DNA of 64,000 nucleotides, taken from contig CBDUTJ010000010.1 in NCBI GenBank assembly GCA_965370415.1, forward strand, positions 19,144 to 83,143, in the 5' to 3' direction. Source of the DNA: JACNIV01 sp965370415. Lineage in GTDB: Bacteria; Cloacimonadota; Cloacimonadia; Cloacimonadales; TCS61. The notes under the pieces were generated by a model that did no database searches, was not told the origin of the DNA, and saw nothing but the letters and a program-made list of their open reading frames with translations. Below are positions 43,675 through 51,222 of this stretch, in pieces. The stretch's first letter is position 1. Each line of letters begins with the position of its first letter. The translations under genes and the position numbers were made by a program.

Positions 43675-43703
43675 AAAAGACTCTTCGAACCGGAGAGTCT
43701 TTT
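43675..43703 (+). terminator. Rho-independent terminator after the Bor-like gene
   Basis: AAAAGACTCT (43675-43684) pairs with AGAGTCTTTT (43694-43703) around a nine-base loop; the run of T and C residues that follows is TTTTCCTTTTTTTT. It lies 22 bp after the stop codon at 43653. Confidence 0.88.
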
Positions 43704-43720
43704 TCCTTTTTTTTGAAAAT

Positions 43721-43813
43721 ATGAAACGCCTTGATGCCAGTATAATTCTCTTAAACGATAAGAATAAGGTTCTGCTTCCTGCTGGAAATAAAAAGAATAA
43801 TAGGAGATGGTAA
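43721..43813 (+). pseudogene. Truncated N-terminal fragment of a Nudix gene
   Basis: A 30-codon frame, MKRLDASIILLNDKNKVLLP then GNKKNN, closely parallels the start of the intact Nudix protein at 44662 (MKKLGTSIIFVNDKEVILLF). It stops after the first strand, before any Nudix box. Its tail provides the AGGAGATGG ribosome-binding site of the next lipoprotein gene (43815). This looks like the remnant of a tandem duplicate cut when the lipoprotein gene arrived or by deletion. Confidence 0.6.
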
Positions 43814-43814
43814 T

Positions 43815-44654
43815 ATGAAAAATTTAATTCTTATAATTACGTTTATATTGTTTATAAGTTGCTCCAACAAACAAAAAGAAGAAGAAATTCTTTTTAACGA
43901 AGCGGTAACAATGTTTAAAGAACACACCAATATTGATAGTTTACCCAAAGAAGCGATTACCAAACTTAATATTATTTTATCAAAATTCCCCGATTCAAAA
44001 TTATCTAAAAGTATTAAATCAGAGGAAAAGAAATTATTCGTTAATGATTATGGATTTCTGACATATTATGAAATTTTGGAGTTAAATAAAGATTTAATAA
44101 AAAATGAAAAAGCTCAAATTTTATTTGATGAAGCCTGTAGCTTATTGAGTATCTCATCAAATGAAGATAGTATCTCAAATCAAGCAATGCTGAAAATAAA
44201 AACGATTGTAATAGAGTATCCAAAAACAAAACTTGCAAAAAGCCTGGAATTGAATGTACAGAAAATCCCATTATATAATTCGGAACCATTAACCTTTAGC
44301 GAGCTGATCGAATTAGATGATAAATTAATATCGACCAAAAAAGCAAATAAACTTGAAATCACCTCAGCACTTATGAATATTGGAAATCAAAGCCTCGCGT
44401 ATTTTAGAATACCAATAAGTATGGGCGGCGGAGGTAACACAAGTTTTACAGAATCAATTGAAGATTACCTGAATTTAAAAGACTATGGTAAAAATACAAA
44501 CTTTTTAAGCATTGTGAATAATAAATATGAAATAATTAAACTCCAAGATGATTATTTAATTCTTCAAGGAAAAAGCAAGTTCTGGAAAATACAAATGAAA
44601 GTAAACGGTAAAAATAGGAATATTGAGTTGATTTCCCAAACAAGAAATAACTAA
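43815..44654 (+). CDS. Putative lipoprotein with TPR-like helices
   Basis: A 279-residue lipoprotein (lipobox LFISCS, Cys at about 15). Two similar helical blocks (ILFNEAVTMFKEHTNIDSLP... and ILFDEACSLLSISSNEDSIS...), about 75 residues apart, show an internal duplication with the pattern x-EA-x-KLN/KIKTI-x-YP-x-TKLAKS. The C-terminal 90 residues are of unknown fold (SMGGGGNTSFTESIEDYL). It is AT-richer than its neighbours. AGGAGA lies upstream inside the Nudix remnant. It is 7 bp before the intact Nudix gene. No function can be assigned. Confidence 0.7.
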   Translation: MKNLILIITFILFISCSNKQKEEEILFNEAVTMFKEHTNIDSLPKEAITKLNIILSKFPDSKLSKSIKSEEKKLFVNDYGFLTYYEILELNKDLIKNEKAQILFDEACSLLSISSNEDSISNQAMLKIKTIVIEYPKTKLAKSLELNVQKIPLYNSEPLTFSELIELDDKLISTKKANKLEITSALMNIGNQSLAYFRIPISMGGGGNTSFTESIEDYLNLKDYGKNTNFLSIVNNKYEIIKLQDDYLILQGKSKFWKIQMKVNGKNRNIELISQTRNN

Positions 44655-44661
44655 TTTATTA

Positions 44662-45075
44662 ATGAAAAAACTCGGAACAAGTATAATATTCGTTAACGAC
44701 AAAGAGGTAATCCTGCTTTTCCTGCGAGATGATAAACCCGCTCTTCCTTATCGCAATATGTGGGATGTTCCGGGTGGTCATGTTGAGCCGGATGAAACTC
44801 CCGAAGAATGCATCGTTCGTGAAATGAAGGAAGAGATGAATCTCGATCTGAAAGATTTCCAGCTTTTCTGCGAAAAAGAATTTGATGACCGCCTTGAATA
44901 CACTTTCTGGAAGAAACAGAACCTGGAAATTGAAAAGATCAACCTGATTGAAGGACAATGTCTGAAATGGTTCACACGTGAAGAAGCAAGAAACACAGAA
45001 CTGGCTTACGGTTTCAATGAGATCTTGGAAGAGTTTTATAGGTTCAGGAACAAATGCTTAATAATAAATAATTAA
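44662..45075 (+). CDS. Nudix hydrolase
   Basis: A 137-residue pyrophosphohydrolase. The Nudix box is complete: GGHVEPDETPEECIVREMKE then EM (residues about 37-58), fitting G-x5-E-x7-REUxEE. It is preceded by MWDVPGG, typical of the MutT/NUDT family. The substrate is a nucleoside diphosphate derivative, not identifiable. A truncated paralogue start lies at 43721. No clear ribosome-binding site is present; the upstream lipoprotein stop is 7 bp away, so coupling is likely. Confidence 0.9.
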   Translation: MKKLGTSIIFVNDKEVILLFLRDDKPALPYRNMWDVPGGHVEPDETPEECIVREMKEEMNLDLKDFQLFCEKEFDDRLEYTFWKKQNLEIEKINLIEGQCLKWFTREEARNTELAYGFNEILEEFYRFRNKCLIINN

Positions 45076-45159
45076 ATAATATTTGACGTCTAAACATCCT
45101 TAAATCATTTTTTGAATTGTAATTTTTCTTCCTGTTTATTCCAAAATCTGGAGGTGATT

Positions 45160-47634
45160 ATGAAAAAGATGATTTTACATTTTCTGTTTATTTGTATTCC
45201 AATAATTCTAATCTGTCAGACTGATTGGACTTTATTGAATTCTGGCACAACTCAAGACCTGAATTCAGTTGATTTCTTTGATGAGAACAATGGCTTGATA
45301 GCTGGAGATAATGGGTTGATATTAAAAACAATGGATGGTGGAGATACATGGGAGAGTGTAACTTCCGGAACTTCTGACAATCTCAATGGAGTCTCTTACG
45401 TAAATGCAGATACAGTCGTTGTGGTTGGTGATGGTCCCATCATCTTACGCACAACCGATGGAGGAGAAAACTGGCTACCCATTACAGTTGGGGTTTACGG
45501 TAATCTTTTTTCTGTAGATATTGATGTTAGCGGAAACGGCATTGCCGGCGGCATCGATCAGACGATCCTCAAAACGGACGATGCGGGAGCAACCTGGACT
45601 ATCACCCAGACAGGTTATATGGGTGGTGGCTGGCAAGGTGCTCAAATGGTGGATGGATCGATCGGGTTTGTCTTTGGTTCAAACTCGATTTTCCAACCAT
45701 TTGTAGGAAAAACTACGAATTCCGGTACAAGTTTCAGTTTTTATAATTTCTATTTTGTACAGGGTGCTGTAAGTTATGAAGGCAAGCTTTATGACGGATA
45801 TTTCTTTGATGATTTTAATGGCATAACAGCCGGCAGAAGATGGGATGGATATGGCTGCATTTCATCTACCTCAAATCTTAATAGCTGGACAACACAACAC
45901 TTCCCAACTTCCTTCTACGGCATAGATTTCTCCTCAGAAATAGATGGATACGTGGTGGGAGATAATGGTACGATCATGCATACTACCGACGGCGGAACTA
46001 TCTGGGAAGTTGAAGATTCTGGTGTTTTTACGCAATTGAATTCAGTTTTATTTGTAAATGAAGATCTGGGTTTTATTGCCGGAAATGGTGGTGTGATCCT
46101 GAGAAAGCAAGAAAATACAATTTATGTTTCCGGTGATGTTAGCGGAGTTTGGAGTGCAGATACTGTGATGGTTATTGGAGATTTAACAATTCCTGATGGA
46201 GAAGTTTTAACAATCGATCCGGGAACTTATATTGAATTTCAGGGACATTATAAATTTAATGTTCAGGGTCAAATTCTGGCTGTAGGAAGTGAACAAGACA
46301 GTATTTATTTTACAGCAATTAATCACGATGAAGGTTGGCATGGAATTAGGTTTGACAATACACCTGCATCTAATGACTCATCAAAATTTTATTATTGTAG
46401 TTTGAAATATGGTAGAGCAACAGGAACAGAACCGGAAGATAGAAGTGGAGGAGCTTTATATTTTAAAAATTATAGCAAAGTGCATATTGCAAATTCAACT
46501 ATTTATAACAATTTTGCTACTTTAGGTGCAGGAATTGATTGCTCTTATTATTCTTCACCGTTAATTGAATTTAATGATATTTCATATAATACTGCCGGTG
46601 GTGAAAACCCAGGTGACGGTGCAGGAGCTGGAATATCCATTTATTATTATTCCGATCCGATAATTAGAAATAATAACATTTGTAATAATTTCGCTTATGG
46701 AGCTGCTGGAATTAGTTCTCAATTTCATTCATCTCCGCTAATAATGAACAATATAATTTCTAATAACTCAGCAATTGATACCGGTGGAATTTCAATATCC
46801 GGGTCGAATTCTATAGTTGTAAACAATCTGATTTCTGATAATCAAACTTCTTTCATGTGTGGTGGTATTAAATGTGCTTCTGATTCATTACTAATAATTA
46901 TGAATAATACAATTTCGAATAATGAATCATCATTAGGAGGAGGTTTAGCAATTTATGGTTCTAACATTCAGTTTATAAATAATAACGTTTGGGGAAATAT
47001 TGCATCAGATGGAAGTCAGATATATTTAGTAATGGAAAATACAAACCCAAATTTCTATTATTGTAATGTTCAAGGCGGGATCGATGCATTTGGAGGTGAT
47101 GGAGCTGCTGGTTTTATTGGAGATTATGAGAATTGTATTGATTCAGACCCTTTATTTTGGGGAACTGGAGAATATCCTTATTCTTTATTAGATGATTCTC
47201 CATGTGTTAATGCAGGTATTCTCGATACAACCGGTTTGAATTTGCCTGAATTTGATCTGGCAGGAAATCTGCGAGTTTATGGGGGAAGAATCGATATGGG
47301 CGCTTATGAAAACCAGAATGTTGTTGTAAATACAGATGAGGTTTTAATCCCTTTGGTTACAAAGCTCAACCAGAATTATCCTAATCCATTCAATCCTGAG
47401 ACAACTATCAGTTTTTCTGTAACACAAACGTCCTCGTTTGTGACTCTCGAAATTTATAACCTTAAAGGCCAGAAAGTGAAACAGCTTGTTAGCGATCAAC
47501 TAACAGCCGGTCAGCATTCTGTTACTTGGAACGGAAAGGACGATAATGGTAAGAAGGTTTCTTCAGGAATTTATTTCTATAAGTTGAAAGCAGGGGATTT
47601 TGAAGATACGAAGAAGATGATCCTCCTTCGCTAA
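45160..47634 (+). CDS. T9SS-targeted surface protein with YCF48-like propeller and beta-helix
   Basis: A secreted protein of 824 residues from the ATG at 45160 (GGAGG nine bases upstream; an earlier in-frame ATG at 45112 adds no signal-peptide-like start). A signal peptide is followed by four or five YCF48/BNR-like repeats (GLIAGDNGLILKTMDGGDTW and GYVVGDNGTIMHTTDGG) at about 40-320. A right-handed beta-helix spans about 330-690. The C-terminal type IX sorting domain starts NYPNPFNPETT and ends GIYFYKLKAGDF...MILLR. The last codon and stop come from a 30-bp inserted palindrome (47624-47653). It shares an almost identical ~130-residue C-terminal module with the gene at 48780. Confidence 0.88.
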   Translation: MKKMILHFLFICIPIILICQTDWTLLNSGTTQDLNSVDFFDENNGLIAGDNGLILKTMDGGDTWESVTSGTSDNLNGVSYVNADTVVVVGDGPIILRTTDGGENWLPITVGVYGNLFSVDIDVSGNGIAGGIDQTILKTDDAGATWTITQTGYMGGGWQGAQMVDGSIGFVFGSNSIFQPFVGKTTNSGTSFSFYNFYFVQGAVSYEGKLYDGYFFDDFNGITAGRRWDGYGCISSTSNLNSWTTQHFPTSFYGIDFSSEIDGYVVGDNGTIMHTTDGGTIWEVEDSGVFTQLNSVLFVNEDLGFIAGNGGVILRKQENTIYVSGDVSGVWSADTVMVIGDLTIPDGEVLTIDPGTYIEFQGHYKFNVQGQILAVGSEQDSIYFTAINHDEGWHGIRFDNTPASNDSSKFYYCSLKYGRATGTEPEDRSGGALYFKNYSKVHIANSTIYNNFATLGAGIDCSYYSSPLIEFNDISYNTAGGENPGDGAGAGISIYYYSDPIIRNNNICNNFAYGAAGISSQFHSSPLIMNNIISNNSAIDTGGISISGSNSIVVNNLISDNQTSFMCGGIKCASDSLLIIMNNTISNNESSLGGGLAIYGSNIQFINNNVWGNIASDGSQIYLVMENTNPNFYYCNVQGGIDAFGGDGAAGFIGDYENCIDSDPLFWGTGEYPYSLLDDSPCVNAGILDTTGLNLPEFDLAGNLRVYGGRIDMGAYENQNVVVNTDEVLIPLVTKLNQNYPNPFNPETTISFSVTQTSSFVTLEIYNLKGQKVKQLVSDQLTAGQHSVTWNGKDDNGKKVSSGIYFYKLKAGDFEDTKKMILLR

Positions 47635-47653
47635 AGCTACGGAGGATAAATCC
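47624..47653. repeat. 30-bp palindromic mini-element inserted in the stop region of a T9SS gene
   Basis: TCCTTCGCTAAAGCTACGGAGGATAA plus a second ATCC forms a 30-bp insert flanked by direct repeats ATCC at 47620-47623 and 47650-47653. Removing it joins aagatgatcc to ttctgaaatag, which restores ...K-M-I-L-L-K-stop, the ending used by the paralogue at 50981. With the insert, the protein ends ...K-M-I-L-L-R-stop. Confidence 0.85.
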
Positions 47654-47688
47654 TTCTGAAATAGACATACAGTAAAAAGTGCTATCAT

Positions 47689-47717
47689 AACGCTCCGAGC
47701 TTTCGGAGCGTTTTTTT
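47689..47717 (+). terminator. Rho-independent terminator
   Basis: AACGCTCCGA (47689-47698) pairs with TCGGAGCGTT (47703-47712) around a four-base loop, followed by seven T residues. It closes the transcript of the T9SS gene ending at 47634. Confidence 0.92.
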
Positions 47718-47889
47718 ATACAGGCAACCTTGAACATATAAAATGTTTGACACATAAAAGCAGATATCCTTTTTTGGGGGATGTGGATAAAGAAGTGTAG
47801 AATATTAAAATTTCTAAACGCTTCTGAACTCAAATTATTTCGCACTTCTTTATATCGTTGTTTTTATTACTATTTAAAAAGGAGTGCGA

Positions 47890-48762
47890 ATGAAGATTAT
47901 TTATTTTACTCTTATCATTTTTATGCTTATCATCTTCACTCAATTATTTTCAATCGACAAGCCTGAAGGAGCTATATCTATAGAAATACCAGATTCCACT
48001 AAAATACAAATCCTAACTGTTGAAGACGGAACCTCTTTTATAGGAAGAATTATCGAAATTGGTGAAGAAGAACTCAAATTTGAAACAAAATATGGTGTTT
48101 TAACTTTTCCAGTTTTTGAAATAACAGAATTAAAACTGATTTCTAAAGATCGACTTAAAGAAGGAAAATACTGGTTTCCTAACCCCAATTGTTCACGTCT
48201 ATTTTTTGCTCCAACTGCCAGAATGCTGAAACAGGGAGAAGGATATTTCGCAGATTATTTTGTTTTTTTCCCAACCTTTACATTTGGAATCACAAACAAT
48301 ATTACACTTGGAGGAGGATTCTCAATATTACCGGGTGAAGATCTGGATGAACAGATCCTTCTCTTCACTCCTAAAGTAGGAATAAAGACATCTAAAAAAA
48401 TGGACTTAGCTTTAGGTGCACTTATAGTCAAACTACCTGAAGACGCACAATCTGCAGGAATTCTCTATGGCGTGAGCACTTTTGGCACTTTGGATAAAAG
48501 TGTTACAGTTGGATTAGGATATGGTTATTTTGAGGACGAGCTTGCTGACAAACCAATTGTTGTACTGGGTGGAGAATCACGTACAAGTAGAAATATTTCG
48601 CTGGTTACTGAAAATTGGTTAGTTCCGGAAAAAGATACACCGGTTATTTCAGTCGGGTTACGTTTCTTTGGTGAAAAAATAAGTGTGGATTTCGCTTTAA
48701 TTTTCCCATTGGAAGAAGATGTAATTACCTTTCCATATATAGATTTTGTTTATAAATTTTAA
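47890..48762 (+). CDS. Predicted outer-membrane beta-barrel protein
   Basis: A 290-residue protein from the ATG at 47890 (GGAG five bases upstream; a GTG at 47884 is inside the ribosome-binding site). A signal peptide spans about 1-21. A short beta domain follows (ILTVEDGTSFIGRIIEIGEEELKF-like, about 35-70), and then from about 95 a run of amphipathic strands (FTFGITNNITLGGGFSILPG, GVSTFGTLDKSVTVGLGYGY) ending in aromatic YIDFVYKF, as expected of an outer-membrane barrel. No family name is certain. It lies 17 bp before the second T9SS gene, with which it is probably co-transcribed. Confidence 0.78.
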   Translation: MKIIYFTLIIFMLIIFTQLFSIDKPEGAISIEIPDSTKIQILTVEDGTSFIGRIIEIGEEELKFETKYGVLTFPVFEITELKLISKDRLKEGKYWFPNPNCSRLFFAPTARMLKQGEGYFADYFVFFPTFTFGITNNITLGGGFSILPGEDLDEQILLFTPKVGIKTSKKMDLALGALIVKLPEDAQSAGILYGVSTFGTLDKSVTVGLGYGYFEDELADKPIVVLGGESRTSRNISLVTENWLVPEKDTPVISVGLRFFGEKISVDFALIFPLEEDVITFPYIDFVYKF

Positions 48763-48779
48763 AATAAAAAGGAGGTCTC

Positions 48780-50981
48780 ATGTTGAATGAAATGAACCGA
48801 AACAAAGTGAAGCTCGGCGAAGCCAAATCCCGAATACTTTCGGGGAAAACAACTTTTATGATTTTAATATTTTTGCTTTTGGCTTTTTCTCTTCCAGCAA
48901 CCATCATCAATGTTCCTGGTGATCAACCAACGATCCAGGCAGGGATCAACGTAGCAGTTTACGGGGATACTGTACTTGTTCAACCAGATACTTACTTTGA
49001 AAATATTGATTACATTGGCAAAAACATAACTGTTGCTTCTTTATTCTTAACAACACAAGATACAATTTACATTTCACAAACCATTATCGACGGAAACCAA
49101 AACGGAACTGTAGTCTCATTTGAAAATGGAGAAACTACCGGTGCAGTTTTAACCGGATTCACGATCACGAATGGTAGTGGTGGAGGAATTGGTTGTGTTT
49201 ATACTTCCTATCCCCGTCTTGAAAATTTGATCATAACAGAAAATTATGCTGAATACAATGGTGGTGGGATTCTCTGTGGAGCATATGCCAGTCCAAGCTT
49301 AGAAAATGTGATTATCACAAATAATTCTGCGGGAGGTAATGGTGGTGGTATTTTTTGTTACAACTATTGCAGTCCAAGCTTAGAAAATGTAACAATTTCT
49401 AATAATACTTCTCAAAATGGTGGTGGAATCTTTTGTCTCGAGAATTGTCCTGCTAATTTAGATAATGTGATTATAAATAATAATTCTGCTAACTCAGATG
49501 GTGGAGGGATCCTCTGCGCGGTAAATTCTAATTTGAATTTTCAGAATGTAACCATAACAGAAAACACAGCAGTAGATGAAGGTGGTGGTATCTATTGTGA
49601 GGATTCCGATCTGACTTTGGAAAGTGTTACAGTAACAGAAAATTCTGCTTTTAAAGGTGGTGGGATTTACTGTGAGGATTCCGATCTGACTTTACAGAGT
49701 GTTACAATTACAGATAACTCTGCTATTGCCGTTGGTGGCGGATTTTTATGCTATGAATCAAATCCGAATTTAAATAATGTTACTATATCAGATAATGATT
49801 CTAATGCAGGTGGTGGAATTTATTGTGAAGGATCCAATCCAATATTAGAAAGCGTTATTATCTCAGGTAATTCTGCGACCGAAATTGGTGGTGGGTTATT
49901 ATGCATTGACTATTCCAGTCCAAGTTTAACCAACGTTACGATATCAGATAATTCTACTTTAAATGTTGAAGCCTGGGCTGGTGGGATTTGTTGTATGACA
50001 TATTCCTCACCAAGTCTCGAAAATGTTACCATATCTAACAATTCTGGCGATGTCGGTGGTGGAATTCTCTGCATGGATAATTCAAATCCAAGTTTAGAGA
50101 ATGTAGCCATAACCGGTAATTCTGCTTTTATTGGTGGCGGGATCAACTGCAGTCTTAATTCTAACCCGGATTTAATTAATGTTATAATCACCGGAAATTC
50201 TGCTGAGACAATGGGCGGTGGAATTTCGTGTTTTGATGCCAGTCCAAGTTTGGTAAATGTTACATTATCAGATAATACAGCCAATGAAGGTGGTGGGATT
50301 TACTGCAGGGAAAATTCAGCTCCTGAATTGATAGATTGCATTTTCTGGAATAATTTACCGGAAGAGATCTATTTTGACCTTGAAGGTACTCCCAATACAA
50401 TTGCAATATCATATTCGGATATCCAGGGTGGAGAAGCTGGAATTGTAACCAATAATAACGGAACTGTTAACTGGCTGGAAGGTAATATTGACGAAGACCC
50501 ATTATTTGTAGGAACTGGAGATCATCCATTCTCTATTCAAGATCTATCTACTTGTGTTAATGCTGGTATCCCGGACATAACAGGATTAAATCTGCCTGAA
50601 TTTGATCTTGCCGGAAATCCAAGGGTTTTCGGTGGAAGAATCGATATGGGTGCTTATGAAAATCAAAATGTTGTAGTAAATACAGATATGAATTTAATCC
50701 CTCTGGTTACAAAACTCAATCAGAATTACCCCAATCCTTTCAATCCAACCACAACAATAAGCTACTCTCTTAAAGAGAATTCAAGAGTTTCACTTAACAT
50801 TTACAACATCAAAGGACAAAAAGTTAAACAGCTTGTCAGCAATCAAATTTCTGCGGGTCAGCATTCTGTTGTTTGGAACGGAACTGATGATAATGGTAAA
50901 TCCGTTTCAAGTGGAATATATTTCTATAAACTTAAAACAGAAAATTATGAAAAGACGAGGAAGATGATACTTCTGAAATAG
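48780..50981 (+). CDS. T9SS-targeted beta-helix protein with fifteen GGGIxC rungs
   Basis: A 733-residue secreted protein. The signal peptide is unusual: about 25 charged residues precede the hydrophobic core (MILIFLLLAFSLPA), part of them encoded by a palindrome-rich stretch. From about 115 to 510 there are fifteen repeats of about 23-27 residues of the type LENVTISNNSAxxGGGIxC, a parallel beta-helix with a Cys at the same place in nearly every rung. A shared module (SDPLF/EDPLF...GGRIDMGAYENQN) leads to the type IX sorting domain (NYPNPFNPTTTISYSL...MILLK). GGAGG with leader ggaggtctcATG is identical to that of the gene at 51223. The fold suits adhesion or polysaccharide binding. Confidence 0.87.
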   Translation: MLNEMNRNKVKLGEAKSRILSGKTTFMILIFLLLAFSLPATIINVPGDQPTIQAGINVAVYGDTVLVQPDTYFENIDYIGKNITVASLFLTTQDTIYISQTIIDGNQNGTVVSFENGETTGAVLTGFTITNGSGGGIGCVYTSYPRLENLIITENYAEYNGGGILCGAYASPSLENVIITNNSAGGNGGGIFCYNYCSPSLENVTISNNTSQNGGGIFCLENCPANLDNVIINNNSANSDGGGILCAVNSNLNFQNVTITENTAVDEGGGIYCEDSDLTLESVTVTENSAFKGGGIYCEDSDLTLQSVTITDNSAIAVGGGFLCYESNPNLNNVTISDNDSNAGGGIYCEGSNPILESVIISGNSATEIGGGLLCIDYSSPSLTNVTISDNSTLNVEAWAGGICCMTYSSPSLENVTISNNSGDVGGGILCMDNSNPSLENVAITGNSAFIGGGINCSLNSNPDLINVIITGNSAETMGGGISCFDASPSLVNVTLSDNTANEGGGIYCRENSAPELIDCIFWNNLPEEIYFDLEGTPNTIAISYSDIQGGEAGIVTNNNGTVNWLEGNIDEDPLFVGTGDHPFSIQDLSTCVNAGIPDITGLNLPEFDLAGNPRVFGGRIDMGAYENQNVVVNTDMNLIPLVTKLNQNYPNPFNPTTTISYSLKENSRVSLNIYNIKGQKVKQLVSNQISAGQHSVVWNGTDDNGKSVSSGIYFYKLKTENYEKTRKMILLK

Positions 50982-51001
50982 TTCTTTACCCCCTCTTTAA
51001 T

Positions 51002-51205
51002 TCTCCCCCCAATTAGGGGGAGATAGTGGGGGTTGAAAACCGATAACTTCGAAAAAACGAGGAAGATGATCTTGATGAAATGATTGTGTCATTCCCAATT
51101 TAATTGGGAATCTATTAGATCCCCGCATTTGCGAGGATGACAGAATGAAGAGAAGAAAGTTCATCGACGTTGCACGTCGATGAAATCGCAACGTACAACG
51201 TTGCG
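51002..51205. repeat. Array of five consecutive hairpins
   Basis: Successive inverted repeats: tctcccccc-aatt-agggggaga (about 51002-51023); attcccaat-ttt/taa-attgggaat (51091-51111); atccccgc-attt-gcgaggat (about 51119-51138); TCATCGACGT-TGC-ACGTCGATGA (51161-51183); CGCAACGT-ACA-ACGTTGCG (51187-51205). The first may terminate the T9SS transcript. The others are of the dispersed-repeat kind and carry no gene. Confidence 0.75.
51033..51083 (+). pseudogene. Relic of a T9SS sorting-domain tail
   Basis: Sixteen codons read LKTDNFEKTRKMILMK-stop, matching the end of the gene stopping at 50981 (LKTENYEKTRKMILLK). There is no start and no upstream coding sequence. It is the leftover 3' end of a third T9SS cargo gene or of a partial duplication. 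Confidence 0.7.
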
Positions 51206-51222
51206 GTACAAAAGGAGGTCTC

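Noticed and set aside
43670..43710. tRNA-like stem with cttcgaacc
   Set aside because: The sequence is a plain terminator hairpin; there is no cloverleaf around it.
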